In this document: positions 41,737 to 51,618 of the stretch, piece after piece
Numbering within the stretch: the stretch's first letter is position 1
How the letters are laid out: each line of letters starts with the position of its first letter
The notes under the pieces: generated by a model
The model's input: only the letters and a program-made list of their open reading frames with translations
Told to the model about the DNA's origin: nothing
Database searches by the model: none
Origin: Streptomyces sp. ICC1
GTDB taxonomy: Bacteria; Actinomycetota; Actinomycetes; Streptomycetales; Streptomycetaceae
DNA length: 64,000 nt
Direction: 5' to 3'
Assembly: GCF_003287935.1 (NCBI RefSeq)
Contig: NZ_CP030287.1
Location: 5,101,022 to 5,165,021 of the forward strand
Program-made: the position numbers and the translations under genes

Positions 41737-42720
41737 TCAGCCCCTCAGCGGCCCCTCGGAATCCCGCACCCCGCGCACGTCCCGCCCCCCGAGCACCGCC
41801 AGGATCTCGGCACAGATCGCCAGCGCGGTCTCCGCCGGGCTCTGGCCGCCGAGGTCCAGGCCGATCGGCCCGTGCACCGTCCGCAGCCGCTCCTCGCCCA
41901 CCCCGGCCGCGACCAGCCCCTCCCGGCGCCGCGCGGTCGTCTTGCGGGACCCGAGCGCACCGACGTACGGGATCCCGAGCGCGAGCGCGGTGCGCAGCGT
42001 GGGCACGTCGAACGCCGGATCATGGCTGAGCATGGCAAGACAGGCGGCGTCCCTCCGCTCCCCGAGCACCTTCTCGGCCTCCCCGACCGAGACGACGGTA
42101 CTGACGTCCCACCCGAGCAGCCGGGCCTGCGCCTCGATGACCTCGGCGAGCTCCCCGGTCCCGCCGATGACGACGTAGGGGGCCGACGGGTACGCCTCCA
42201 CGAGCACCAGCCCGGAACCCCCGTACAGCGCGTCCCGCCCGGGCCGCCGCGACCTCAGCAACTCCCCGGCCCGCCGCTCGGAGTCATCGGAGGGGCTGTC
42301 CGCCCCCCGCACCACGACACTGACGGCCTGGTCCGCCCGCTCGTTGAGCCGGGTAACGAGCGCGACCCCGACGCCCTGCCCGAGCAGCTCCCACCACTCG
42401 GCGGGGATCGCGCCCAGCGGCTGCAGCAGCACCTCGGCCTGCCCGCCGCAGGTCAGCCTCGCCTCGACGGCCTCGCCGGACCCCACCGAGACCTCGCACA
42501 CCCGAGCCGTCTCCCCGGCCCCCATCGCCGTGGCCTCGGCCACGAGCTCGGCGTCGAACACCCCGCGGTACAGGGCCCCGGCGCACTCCCCGCGCGCGTC
42601 CACGAGCACGGCCCCGGCGGGATCCCGCGGCCCGAACCCCTGCTCGGTCACGGGCCGCGCCAGAAACGCGACCCGCCCCTCGGCCAGCCACTGCCGCGCC
42701 GTCTCCACCAAGTCACGCAT
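41737..42720 (-). CDS. XdhC/CoxI family protein
   Basis: A 327-residue protein of the XdhC/CoxI family, which handles sulfurated molybdenum cofactor and loads it into xanthine dehydrogenase or CO dehydrogenase-like enzymes. The C-terminal Rossmann domain is clear: PYVVIGGTGELAEVIEAQARLLGW, ...LSHDPAFDVPTLRTAL, PYVGALGSRKTTARR and GPIGLDLGGQSPAETALAI. The N-terminal XdhC domain has RPVTEQGFGPRDPAGAVL. Start ATG 42718-42720; an ATG 15 bases upstream is also possible. No molybdoenzyme gene is in the window. Confidence 0.87.
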   Translation of the reverse strand: MRDLVETARQWLAEGRVAFLARPVTEQGFGPRDPAGAVLVDARGECAGALYRGVFDAELVAEATAMGAGETARVCEVSVGSGEAVEARLTCGGQAEVLLQPLGAIPAEWWELLGQGVGVALVTRLNERADQAVSVVVRGADSPSDDSERRAGELLRSRRPGRDALYGGSGLVLVEAYPSAPYVVIGGTGELAEVIEAQARLLGWDVSTVVSVGEAEKVLGERRDAACLAMLSHDPAFDVPTLRTALALGIPYVGALGSRKTTARRREGLVAAGVGEERLRTVHGPIGLDLGGQSPAETALAICAEILAVLGGRDVRGVRDSEGPLRG

Positions 42721-42990
42721 TTCGCGCCGCCCCATCCTCACCGTCAGAGCACGCCACAAAGCACCAGGTCAGCAACACAAAGTGGCCTCCCTGTCCAACC
42801 TAGCCACCCAGACCCCGGCCCCCCACCCCCCGAACCGACAGACCCACCCCCACACCCTTCGTACGGACCACCGGAACACGCGCGCGCAACTTCCTGCGCA
42901 CCCTGGACGATCCACCCGGCCAGCCCGGCGAAGGGTCCGGGGAATCGCGGTGCCCCCACCGGTCGGGCTGGTCAATGTCACGAGGTGTGG

Positions 42991-43710
42991 TCAGTTCCCC
43001 CCCGGGAGCCAGATCCCGGCTCCCCACTCCTCCAGCCTCGCCCGGCGGGATTCGTAGTCGGGGAGGGCCCGGTCGACCATCCGCCAGAAGTCCGGCGAGT
43101 GGTTCGGTTCGTGCACGTGTGCCAACTCGTGGACCAGTACGTAGTCCACGAGAGGGGTGGGAAGCTGCATGACCGCCCAGTGGATGTTGAGGGTGCCCCG
43201 GGCGGAACAGGACCCCCAGCGGTAGCCGAGAGGGCGTACCAGTAGCTCTGACGACGGGGCTTCTAGACACGTTGCCCATGGCTCGATTCGTCGGGGAAGC
43301 CAATGCCTTCCCCGGTCCACGTACCAGGCGACCAGGGCTTCTCCGGCTGCGCCCTTGAGCTCCTGGCGGATCCTGAGCCGGCCGTTGGTCAGGGAAACCG
43401 GGCTGGACGCCTCGGCGACGGTCTTCAGCCGGTAGCTGCGTCCCAGGTAGTAGAAGCCTTCACCGTCGGTGAAACGCCGGTGCGGGCGCCGCTGCGCGTC
43501 TACTTCGCGGTCGCGCACCTTGGCGTAGAGCCAGGGCAGCCGGGTGCGGATGAGCCCTTCGAGGGCAGCGCGGTCCGAGCCGGGAGGCACAGCGGCGAGG
43601 ATCCGTGCATCGCGTTCCACCGTGACCCGGACGCTTTTGCGCCCGGGAACGGCGTGGACCTCGATGACCAACCCTCCTACGAGGAGCGGTTCGGCCAGGG
43701 TGTCGGGCAT
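42991..43710 (-). CDS. YgjP/SprT-like (DUF45) metallopeptidase
   Basis: A 239-residue M48-like peptidase: VHELAHVHEPNHSPDFW holds the zinc ligands His 194 and His 198, the catalytic Glu 195 and a third ligand His 204; LGYRWGSCSARGTLNIHW is the conserved strand before it. Proteins of this kind are commonly encoded next to hsdR in type I restriction loci. Here the start is 6 bases after the hsdR stop, making it the last gene of the operon. Possible roles are processing of the restriction complex or of a blocked protein-DNA adduct; neither is shown. Confidence 0.85.
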   Translation of the reverse strand: MPDTLAEPLLVGGLVIEVHAVPGRKSVRVTVERDARILAAVPPGSDRAALEGLIRTRLPWLYAKVRDREVDAQRRPHRRFTDGEGFYYLGRSYRLKTVAEASSPVSLTNGRLRIRQELKGAAGEALVAWYVDRGRHWLPRRIEPWATCLEAPSSELLVRPLGYRWGSCSARGTLNIHWAVMQLPTPLVDYVLVHELAHVHEPNHSPDFWRMVDRALPDYESRRARLEEWGAGIWLPGGN

Positions 43711-43716
43711 GAAGGC

Positions 43717-46700
43717 TTACAGATCCTTCTTGTTGTGCTGAATGATCTCTCGCACCGCGGGCGCGAGGCTGTCGACGGAGGGCTGCGTACGGTCGTTGAG
43801 AGCGAGGAGCATCCAGATGTCGCTTTGCAGGTCGTGCAGCGCGGCCGTGTTGTAGAAGAGGTCCTTGCGGGCGGTGTGCCGGACGGCGATGTCGCGCACT
43901 TCGCGCGCCAGGCCGATCAGGTCGACGCGTTCGTTGTCGGCGATGACTCCGTCTGTGATCACCGTGGTCAGTTGTTGGTAGACAGCCTGCTCCAATTTGC
44001 TGAGGCTGCGTACGTCGGCCGGTAGTCCCGAATCACGCCCCGCGGCTACATCATGCGCCTCTTGAGAGAGCGATTCGAATGCGGTGAGCTGCTGCGCCCA
44101 GTCCTCCGCGTACTTCTTGAGGACCTCCTCAAGGCGTACACGGAGTTTGTCGTAGGCGACGGGGTTCTCGTTGAAGTGGAGTTCGATGTGGTTGCGTACG
44201 GCGTGAGCCATCATCGAGGCCTTGGCCCGAGAGCTGGGCATCTGCTCGACCTTGGTCCGGAAATCATCGGAGGTGAGCCGGGTGGGCTCTATCGCGCGCT
44301 CCACGCCGAGGGCCTTGACGTGCTCGTCGATCAGCTCAGCGACACGCTCGCCGTACGCGGCGGGGTCGAAGCCGTCCTCTTCTTCACTGAAACGCTGCTT
44401 GGCCACCTGGGCGATGAACCCGAAGAGCTTGGCCGGTAGCTGGTAGGGGCGGGTGGCCTCGCGGGGCAGGAGGAGGTCTAGCGTGCTCAGGAACTCCCGC
44501 AACAGCCTGCGATATTCGATGCGCCGTTCCTCGTCCTCCAGCGTGTCCACGAGCTTGTGTACGGCGAGGGTGTCGGCGGGGTCGACGAGGGCGCGAGTGA
44601 GGCCGAGGTGGTGGCGCAGCGCGTCGCACTGGTGCTCAAGCTTGTTCTCTTCGTGCTCGAAGTCGATGGGCTTGCCCTCGGCCTCGTCGGTGGCGTAGGC
44701 CTGCATCGCTTCGTTGAGGGCCTTGGAGACGCCCGCGTAGTCGACGACGTAGCCGGCCTGCTTCTTCTCCCCGTAGGTACGGTTCACGCGGGCGACGGCT
44801 TGGAGGAGTTCGGCCTCGCGCATCCGTCGGTCCAGATACATGACCTGCTCGATGGGGGCGTCGAAACCGGTGAGCAGCATGGTGCGGACGATCAGTACTG
44901 CGGTCGGCCGGGACTCCGGGGTGAGGGCTTCCGGAACGGGGAAGGGGCTGCGGAAGGCCTCGATCGCCTTCTCCTGGGCGCTGCCGTTCGACCACTGGGC
45001 CCAGTCCTTGTCGTCCTCGCTGTCAGGAGAGATCACGGGAACGAAGTCGATGACCTTGAGCAGGGCCAGGTTCCGGTGGGCGGAGACGAGCAGACGCTGT
45101 TTGGGCGTACGGTCCTGCGAAGGAGTCTCCTGGGCCTTGGTGAGGATGCGGGCCGGTGGCCGGGCGGCCTTCTCCACCTCGGCTACCAGCTCGTCTCGCG
45201 CCTCGACGAGCGCCTCTCGGTACCGGACGGCAATCCCTCGGGAGTGGGCGACGACCTGGGCTTTGAAGCCCTCCTTCATGGCCCCTTCGACGTAGTGCCG
45301 CAACATGTGCCGGGCCTTGCGCCGGATCATGTCGTCGGCACCGAGGACGGCGGAGGACTTGGCGTAGCGCTTTTGGAGTTCGTCGTACTGCTCGTCGGTG
45401 AGCTCCTCGAACTCCTCCTGAAACGCCTCGTCCAGGGCCTCGCCCTCGGTGACCGCGCCCTTGGCGATGTGGCCTTCGTAGTAGATGGGAACGATCGCAC
45501 CGTCGTCCTCGGCATCCTTGAGCCGGTAGGTGTCGATGAACTCACCGAAGGTCGTGGTGGTGAGTTTGCGGCGGTTCATGATGATCGGAGTGCCGGTGAA
45601 GCCGATCCGGGCCGCGTTGGGCAGGGACTCCATGAGGTTCTGGTGGAGTGCGGAGCCGTGAGAGCGGTGTGCCTCGTCAATCATGATGAGGATGCCGTCA
45701 CGGTCATTGACCGGGCCCCAGCCGGGGGTGCCCTGGTGGGCAAGGGAGTCGGCGGCGTTCTGCCGGGCCTTCTCGCCGTCCTGCTGCTTCTGGATCATGA
45801 CGAAGACGAGGCCGGCGTTCTCCAGCCCGAGCACCTTCGGCACCTGTGAGGCGCGGGTGATGACATCCGGCTTCTCACCCGCGAGAGCGGCGGTCTCGGA
45901 CAGCTGGTCCTGGAGCTGCTTGCGGTCGGTGACCACGACAACCTTGAAGTGCCCAAGACCAGGGGTCGAGCGCAGTTTGCGCACCAGGAACACCATCGTC
46001 AGCGACTTGCCGGAACCCTGTGTGTGCCAGATGATCCCCCCGCGCTTGTCCTCCTTGCCGTGGACCTGCTTGGTCTCGCCCTTCTGCAGCCGCTCGATCG
46101 CCTTGCAGACGGCGCGGTACTGCTGATACCGCGGGGCGATCTTCACACGGGCGGTACGGCCCTCGGCGACCTCGACGTCCTTGAAGACGACGAAGTTCCG
46201 CACGATGTCGAGCAGCCGGTGCGGGTGCAGCACCCCGGCAACGAGCACCTTCTGGGCGCCGGCGAAGGCGTCGTCCTTGTGGAACATGGTCTCGGCGACC
46301 TGCCTCGTCTCCAACGGGTATGCGTCCCGCCAGACCACATAGTCTTTGGGGCGGGCGGTGAACGTGCCGAGCAAGGCCGTGTCGCCAGTGGTCGCGACCG
46401 TCAACTGAACGGTACGGAAGAGCTGCTCGCTGCCCTCAGGGACACCCGCCTCCTGTTTTTGGTTGGCGTACCGGCGCAGCTGCTGGACGGCCCGGTGGGC
46501 GTCGCCGTGCCCGGCCTTGAGCTTCTTGCACTCGATGACGACCAGCGGGATGCCGTTCACGAACAGCACCAGGTCGGCGATCAGCTTGCGGGGCTTGCCG
46601 TGGTCGTCCCGCGCACCGGGGATCGTCATCGGAAACTGGGAGACGACTAGGAAGTCGTTGTTCTCCGGCACCTCCCAGTCCACGAACCGCACCTTCTGGG

Positions 46701-47070
46701 CTCGCCCGCCGTCCCACCCATCCACTCCGGGGACGGCCACCCCCTCGATCAGCGCTTCGGTCGCCGCCTCATTCGCGGCCACCAAACCACCGCCGCGAGC
46801 GCCGCCCCTGACGAGTGCCGCAATCGCTGCCGCCGCTCGCACGTCGTCCACCCACGTTGCCCCGTCCGGCATTCGATTGAGCCGATCCAGCCGGCTGCGG
46901 AGAATCCCGGTGAGCAGCGCACCATCCGCACCCTCCCGGATGTACCGCTCGGCTCCGGCCTCCTGCAGCTCCGCGCCTTGCTTTCCCACCGCATGCCGCC
47001 ACCCCATACTCCGATGAATCAGCTGCGCGATCAACGGCGCTTCCACGTACTTGTACTCGGGGCCGGACAT
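43717..47070 (-). CDS. hsdR: type I restriction endonuclease subunit R
   Basis: A 1117-residue HsdR. The N-terminal nuclease has DLVLFVNGIPLVVIECKKLK (Asp...ExK active site, about residues 166-182); the motor has Walker A TQGSGKS (about 350-356), DEAH (about 465-468) and later SF2 motifs (TGFDAP, QAVARVNR); the C-terminal helical domain binds HsdM. All active-site motifs are intact. ATG 47068-47070 is chosen (SGPEYKYVEAPLIAQLI is the family start) although AAGGAG is 12 bases away. It cleaves unmethylated DNA after ATP-driven translocation. Confidence 0.93.
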   Translation of the reverse strand: MSGPEYKYVEAPLIAQLIHRSMGWRHAVGKQGAELQEAGAERYIREGADGALLTGILRSRLDRLNRMPDGATWVDDVRAAAAIAALVRGGARGGGLVAANEAATEALIEGVAVPGVDGWDGGRAQKVRFVDWEVPENNDFLVVSQFPMTIPGARDDHGKPRKLIADLVLFVNGIPLVVIECKKLKAGHGDAHRAVQQLRRYANQKQEAGVPEGSEQLFRTVQLTVATTGDTALLGTFTARPKDYVVWRDAYPLETRQVAETMFHKDDAFAGAQKVLVAGVLHPHRLLDIVRNFVVFKDVEVAEGRTARVKIAPRYQQYRAVCKAIERLQKGETKQVHGKEDKRGGIIWHTQGSGKSLTMVFLVRKLRSTPGLGHFKVVVVTDRKQLQDQLSETAALAGEKPDVITRASQVPKVLGLENAGLVFVMIQKQQDGEKARQNAADSLAHQGTPGWGPVNDRDGILIMIDEAHRSHGSALHQNLMESLPNAARIGFTGTPIIMNRRKLTTTTFGEFIDTYRLKDAEDDGAIVPIYYEGHIAKGAVTEGEALDEAFQEEFEELTDEQYDELQKRYAKSSAVLGADDMIRRKARHMLRHYVEGAMKEGFKAQVVAHSRGIAVRYREALVEARDELVAEVEKAARPPARILTKAQETPSQDRTPKQRLLVSAHRNLALLKVIDFVPVISPDSEDDKDWAQWSNGSAQEKAIEAFRSPFPVPEALTPESRPTAVLIVRTMLLTGFDAPIEQVMYLDRRMREAELLQAVARVNRTYGEKKQAGYVVDYAGVSKALNEAMQAYATDEAEGKPIDFEHEENKLEHQCDALRHHLGLTRALVDPADTLAVHKLVDTLEDEERRIEYRRLLREFLSTLDLLLPREATRPYQLPAKLFGFIAQVAKQRFSEEEDGFDPAAYGERVAELIDEHVKALGVERAIEPTRLTSDDFRTKVEQMPSSRAKASMMAHAVRNHIELHFNENPVAYDKLRVRLEEVLKKYAEDWAQQLTAFESLSQEAHDVAAGRDSGLPADVRSLSKLEQAVYQQLTTVITDGVIADNERVDLIGLAREVRDIAVRHTARKDLFYNTAALHDLQSDIWMLLALNDRTQPSVDSLAPAVREIIQHNKKDL

Positions 47071-47138
47071 GAGCGGTGCGATCTCCTTCGAGTGAATGGC
47101 ACGCAGGGGGCTGGGTGCGAACACTATTGTGCTATCTG

Positions 47139-48389
47139 TTACCGCGCCCCGGAGGTGCTTTCCGTCGACAACTGGGGTGATGCGCCTTCAGAGGTGAGGT
47201 CATGTACCAGACTTCGGCCGATCTTTTCGATCTTGTCCAGTGCCTCTTGCTCTTTCCTGATTGCGTCGTTGAGTGCACCCAGCTTTACTGACCATGCTCT
47301 TTGAGTGGGGAGATCTGGTGCACTTAGCTGAAACTCTCGAAAGTCTCGGAGGTGGATATGATTAAGGCCAGTTCCCGATGAGAGCTTTCGGAGCTGAGTG
47401 AAGAACTGTGGCGAATCGAAGAACATGCAACCATATTGGGGATCCAGCAGGAGGGGGGCCGTTCTGATCAGTGCCACTGAGACGAAGATGCTAAATTTCG
47501 GCACCTGCTCAGGGACGACGCGCGCCACGCCCAGTGTGCCGTCTTTGGAAACGAGAATATCTCCGGCGGAAGGATCTGCCCGTCGGGAGAAAATTGCATG
47601 ATCTTCTTCGGAGATGTAGCGAACCGGATCCATGGAAATTCCGGTGCCGCGCGTCAAATTCTCTACAGTGACAAAAGGGACGCCAGATTCACGGTAGTTT
47701 GGGGTGTGGTGTACGCCATCGACAATGAGGGTGGTGAGCTCGCCGAGGGTTGATTGCCTATATTCCCCATTATTGGACATGGCGTGCCGAATGAGATCCT
47801 TTCGGATCGAAAACAGCTTGCGCAATACTCTCTTGTGGTGGCCCTTGCTGTGGCTGATTTCGTCAAGGATTTCGGAGATCTTCCGCTGTTCCCCTAGGGG
47901 CGGCAGCGTGATTTCATAGTCGAGTAGATCTCTGTCTGAGAAGTTTACTTGCGACTCCGCCATCCCTGTTTTGCGGGTTTCTAGATATTCTTGAACCGGC
48001 CGGGATGTCAGGGCTAGTGAAAGATATTTGGGTACGACTTTATTTGAGTCCGGCCGCAGGAGGATCATTTTGCCTGAAACGATGAGGCGTGGCCGCGTGT
48101 GTGTGACATAGGCGGCGACGCCTACGCGGTGTCGAGGGCCCGCTTTCGTTACGCAAATATCGCCCGGGTGGACTTCCTTTGAGTGGATTCCCCAGTACTC
48201 CTCAGGGAGCGCCTTGTGTGCACTTTCGTTCCAGCCGGCCCAGGTGATCGCGGTTGTCTTAAGCAGGCCCCATTCGGTAGATTCTTGAATCTCGCGTTCT
48301 TCGCAGATTGGGCTAGGGCCCGATGCGTGATGCAGGAGGAGATCGCGAACTCTATGCACTTCCCATTTGGTGAATGCTTGGCTAGGCAT
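47139..48389 (-). CDS. hsdS: type I restriction specificity subunit S, full length
   Basis: A 416-residue HsdS with two target-recognition domains (about 1-170 and 205-370), each followed by a conserved helical spacer: LPPLGEQRKISEILDEI and APDLPTQRAWSVKLGALNDAI. It selects the bipartite DNA sequence methylated and cut by the complex. The gene is visibly lower in GC than its neighbours (many AT-rich third positions), which fits frequent horizontal exchange of HsdS. Its ATG overlaps the hsdM end by 8 bases. Confidence 0.9.
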   Translation of the reverse strand: MPSQAFTKWEVHRVRDLLLHHASGPSPICEEREIQESTEWGLLKTTAITWAGWNESAHKALPEEYWGIHSKEVHPGDICVTKAGPRHRVGVAAYVTHTRPRLIVSGKMILLRPDSNKVVPKYLSLALTSRPVQEYLETRKTGMAESQVNFSDRDLLDYEITLPPLGEQRKISEILDEISHSKGHHKRVLRKLFSIRKDLIRHAMSNNGEYRQSTLGELTTLIVDGVHHTPNYRESGVPFVTVENLTRGTGISMDPVRYISEEDHAIFSRRADPSAGDILVSKDGTLGVARVVPEQVPKFSIFVSVALIRTAPLLLDPQYGCMFFDSPQFFTQLRKLSSGTGLNHIHLRDFREFQLSAPDLPTQRAWSVKLGALNDAIRKEQEALDKIEKIGRSLVHDLTSEGASPQLSTESTSGAR

Positions 48390-50865
48390 ATCCCAACTCC
48401 TTCAGGTACTCACGCAGACGCTTGGCTGAGGCTTCGCGTTCCTGCTCCAGATGGGCAAGGGTGACTGCGTACTTCTCGCCCCAGTTCCGGAAAGCGTCGA
48501 TCAGGGCGCGGCGGTCAGAGGTGACGAAGCGGATCATGCGCGCGTATAGGTCGGCGTTCAGGAAACCGAGAACGACTTCCTGGGCCTGGGTGCCGGTCAG
48601 CTTATTCGCTGCGGATTTCAGTTCGTTTACGAACGAGGCCTTCAGTGCGGTCAGTTCCAGCTTCGCCGCGCGCTGCTTCTTTTTTAGAGCGGCCAGTTCC
48701 TTGGGCGGCAGGACCTCAGACAGGTCGAGTTCTTCTTCGTCCCCGTCTTCTTCGCCATCAGCGTCGCTTGCCTTGGAGGTCTTCTTCGGCGGCGATCCTG
48801 CCTTCACCTCCGCGTCCAGTTTGGCGACGAGCGCCTCCACCGTCTCCAGCTGCTCCACGTAAGCCGGGATCAGTTCGGGGACCAGGCGGTGTTCACGGGC
48901 CTTGCGCATCGCGGCCCGGTGGCGGGCCTTTGTCTTGGCATCGGCCTTGGCCGATGGCTCTTCGAAGGCTGAGGCGATACTGCGGACCCAGCCGTCGATG
49001 AGGCCGTTGAAGTCCTTGGCCATCAGCACGAGGAGGTCGTTCTTCGTGTCGAACCACCATGCGGCGACCGTGCCGGCCAGCTGGTGCTTGTCCAGTACCC
49101 CCACGGGCTCCAGCGCCTCGGTGAAGGTGGTGAGCAGCTCTTTGCGGGCCTGCGCCATCTGCTGGTGGACGGGGAGCTTCGCCAACCGCTCGGCGTGCTC
49201 GTCCCACCAGGTATGGAAGGCCCGCCCGAGGAGCACCTCCAACTCCTCTGCCAGCCCGGGGATGCGGGCGGCCGTCGCCTCGTACCCCTCCTGCAGGAAG
49301 TCCACATAGTCGGGGTCGCCGTCCCTCACCCGGAAGAGCGCGCCTTCCGGGTCGATGCCGAAGGCCTCGAACTGCGCCTTGCGTGCCGCGATCTCGGTCC
49401 TGGGCACGCCCCCGTACAGATGCGCCCGCACGTCCTGCGGCTCCGGGGCGGGGGTGTTGTCCACGTAGCGGCGGATGTTGAGGTTGTAGTCGTTCCTCGC
49501 GAGCTCTTCGAACTTCACGACCCGTGCGAAGCCGGGGATCTCGGCCCGGTTCTCGTATGCGGAGACGATCTTCTCGGCGTGTTGGGCTTCCAGCAGGTTC
49601 TGGGTGCGGCCGGTGGTGATCTCTCTGTCGGCGTTGATGAAGAGGACGCCGTCGCGCCGGTCTGCGGGGACACCGTCGCGGCCGCGCAGGACGAGGATGC
49701 ACGCTGGGATGCCCGTGCCGTAGAAGACGTTGGGGCCGATCCCGATGACGGCTTCCAGGCGGCCCTCTTCGATCATCTGCTTGCGGATCTTCTGCTCTTC
49801 CCCGCCACGGAAGAGCACTCCGTGTGGCATGACGGACGCCGCGATGCCGTCTGCCTCCAGCACGGCCAGCACGTGCTGGATGAACATGAGGTCGGCCTTT
49901 TTGCCCGATTCCGGTGTCCAGCCGTACGCCATCCGCTCAGCGAACTTCATGCCCTCGCGGCGGTAGTTCTGTGCGAACGGCGGATTGGTGAGGATGCGGT
50001 CGAAGCGCTGGAGCTGACCGTTCTGGATGTGCTTGGGTTCGGCGAGGGTGTCGCCGTGGTGGATGATGCCGTCGGCGACACCGTGCATGAGGAGGTTCAT
50101 GCGGGCCATGGCCCAGGCGCTGCCGTTGTCCTCTTGGCCGTACACCGCCAGATGGGACCCGTCGCCCCCGTGGTCCTGCACGTATTCCTTGGACAGGATC
50201 AGCATGCCGGCCGATCCGCAGCACGGGTCGTAGACGGACATGCCCGGCTGCGGTTTGACCAGCTGGTTCATCATGCGGATGACCGAGCGCGGGGTGTAGA
50301 ACTGGCCACCCTTCTTGCCGCCCTCGTCGGCGAATTCGCCGATCAGGTACTCGTACGCGTGGCCCAGAAGATCGGGGAACTCGAAGTCGTCGTTGCTGAG
50401 CCGGTACTCGCTGAAGTGGTCGATGAGCTGCTGGATGACCGGCTTGGTCAGCTTGGTGTTGCCACCACGGCTCTCGGTGAAGCTGATGTAGGAGAGCACA
50501 CCGTCGAGCGCCTGGTGGTTGTGGTTCTCCAGTTCGGCAAGTGCGATGTCCAGCGCCTTGCCTGGCTCGGTCCGGGACTCCCGGACGATGCTGGACCAGC
50601 GGGATTCCTGCGGAACGTAGAACTCGTGAGCTTTGTAGGCTCCCCGGGCCTCGGAGATCATCTCTGCTTGCTGAGGGCTCTTGCCCTCGGCGACGAGCTT
50701 CTTGACCAGTGCGGCACGTGCCACGTCGAACTGGTCCGAAGCCCGCTTCAGGAACAGCATTCCGAAGATGTAGTCCTGGTACTGCGCGGCATCCATCTTG
50801 CCGCGGAGGATGTCCGCCGCCGCATACAGATGCCGCTCCAGCTGGGGCAGCGTGAGCTGTGCCAC
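48382..50865 (-). CDS. hsdM: type I restriction-modification methyltransferase M
   Basis: An 827-residue N6-adenine methyltransferase: HsdM N-terminal helical domain (LERHLYAAADILRG...DYIFGMLFLKRASD), the GGKKGGQFYTPRSV motif, SAM-binding VYDPCCGSAGML (about 212-222) and catalytic ILTNPPF (NPPF about 294-297). The C-terminal part (about 530-827) is longer than in E. coli HsdM, with an acidic Glu/Asp stretch and coiled coil. GTG start at 50863-50865 after AAGGAGAG. It protects host DNA and forms the restriction complex with HsdS and HsdR. Confidence 0.93.
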   Translation of the reverse strand: MAQLTLPQLERHLYAAADILRGKMDAAQYQDYIFGMLFLKRASDQFDVARAALVKKLVAEGKSPQQAEMISEARGAYKAHEFYVPQESRWSSIVRESRTEPGKALDIALAELENHNHQALDGVLSYISFTESRGGNTKLTKPVIQQLIDHFSEYRLSNDDFEFPDLLGHAYEYLIGEFADEGGKKGGQFYTPRSVIRMMNQLVKPQPGMSVYDPCCGSAGMLILSKEYVQDHGGDGSHLAVYGQEDNGSAWAMARMNLLMHGVADGIIHHGDTLAEPKHIQNGQLQRFDRILTNPPFAQNYRREGMKFAERMAYGWTPESGKKADLMFIQHVLAVLEADGIAASVMPHGVLFRGGEEQKIRKQMIEEGRLEAVIGIGPNVFYGTGIPACILVLRGRDGVPADRRDGVLFINADREITTGRTQNLLEAQHAEKIVSAYENRAEIPGFARVVKFEELARNDYNLNIRRYVDNTPAPEPQDVRAHLYGGVPRTEIAARKAQFEAFGIDPEGALFRVRDGDPDYVDFLQEGYEATAARIPGLAEELEVLLGRAFHTWWDEHAERLAKLPVHQQMAQARKELLTTFTEALEPVGVLDKHQLAGTVAAWWFDTKNDLLVLMAKDFNGLIDGWVRSIASAFEEPSAKADAKTKARHRAAMRKAREHRLVPELIPAYVEQLETVEALVAKLDAEVKAGSPPKKTSKASDADGEEDGDEEELDLSEVLPPKELAALKKKQRAAKLELTALKASFVNELKSAANKLTGTQAQEVVLGFLNADLYARMIRFVTSDRRALIDAFRNWGEKYAVTLAHLEQEREASAKRLREYLKELGYA

Positions 50866-50937
50866 TCGGGTCTCTCCTTGTTCATGCGTCCCACAGGAAA
50901 CGCATCCTGTGGCATAACGGCCCAGACTGGGACCGGG

Positions 50938-51618
50938 CTACGACATTCGGTTCGTCCTGCGTGTCCTTGGCGCCCGCCGCTCGGGCAGGTGCCCCTCGGG
51001 TCGGGATGCTCCCGTATCCGGGAAGTCCTCGCCCAGGAGTTGTGTGAACAGCCCCTGCCGGACCGCGTCGAGGCGCGCGAGCATGCGGTGCTGGATGTCG
51101 GCCTGCTGGGCCATCTCGCCGAGCGCCCCAGCCAGTAGACGCTGGGTGCGCAGGTCGGGCAGAGCCACCCCCAGCCCTTTCACGGCGGACGCCGTGAGGC
51201 TGGACACCGTGCCCACCTGGGCATAGGAGAGGAGCTGATCCGCCACGGGGGGGTGGGCCAGATAGGACGAAAGGTAGAGCGGGTCCACGCGCTCGGTATC
51301 TGGGCGGATCCGCATGCACGAGGAGTGGTAGACCCAGCCTTGATCACGGGCGGACTCTTCGATCAGGGCAACCCGCCCGACTGCCCCCAGGCGGACCAGC
51401 ATCAGGTCCCCAGGACGCAATCCGTAGCGGTTCAGGCTGGCTGGAGCATCCGGGAGCCGGCGAAGCGTTGACACCTCGATCCGCCCGGTGCGTGTGACAT
51501 CCGCCGGGGTCACCACCGGAGTGCCGGAAGCGTCGGTCGCGAGATCGACGAAAAGGTCGCTGGAGGGGCTCGCGGTGACATCGCAGCATTCACCCAGCGG
51601 CGCGAATTCCCACCTCAT
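50938..51618 (-). CDS. single-domain (half) HsdS-like protein
   Basis: A 226-residue protein with one target-recognition domain: MRWEFAPLGECCDVTASPS start, PVVTPADVTRTGRIEVS, RYGLRPGDLMLVRLGAVGRVALIEE (the GDLL/V loop), and the spacer ALPDLRTQRLLAGALGEMAQQ. That is about half a normal HsdS. The start overlaps the stop of the Abi-like gene (ATGA) and hsdM follows at 72 bases. It could dimerise to form a palindromic-site S subunit, or modulate the complex carrying the full-length HsdS. Confidence 0.8.
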   Translation of the reverse strand: MRWEFAPLGECCDVTASPSSDLFVDLATDASGTPVVTPADVTRTGRIEVSTLRRLPDAPASLNRYGLRPGDLMLVRLGAVGRVALIEESARDQGWVYHSSCMRIRPDTERVDPLYLSSYLAHPPVADQLLSYAQVGTVSSLTASAVKGLGVALPDLRTQRLLAGALGEMAQQADIQHRMLARLDAVRQGLFTQLLGEDFPDTGASRPEGHLPERRAPRTRRTNRMS

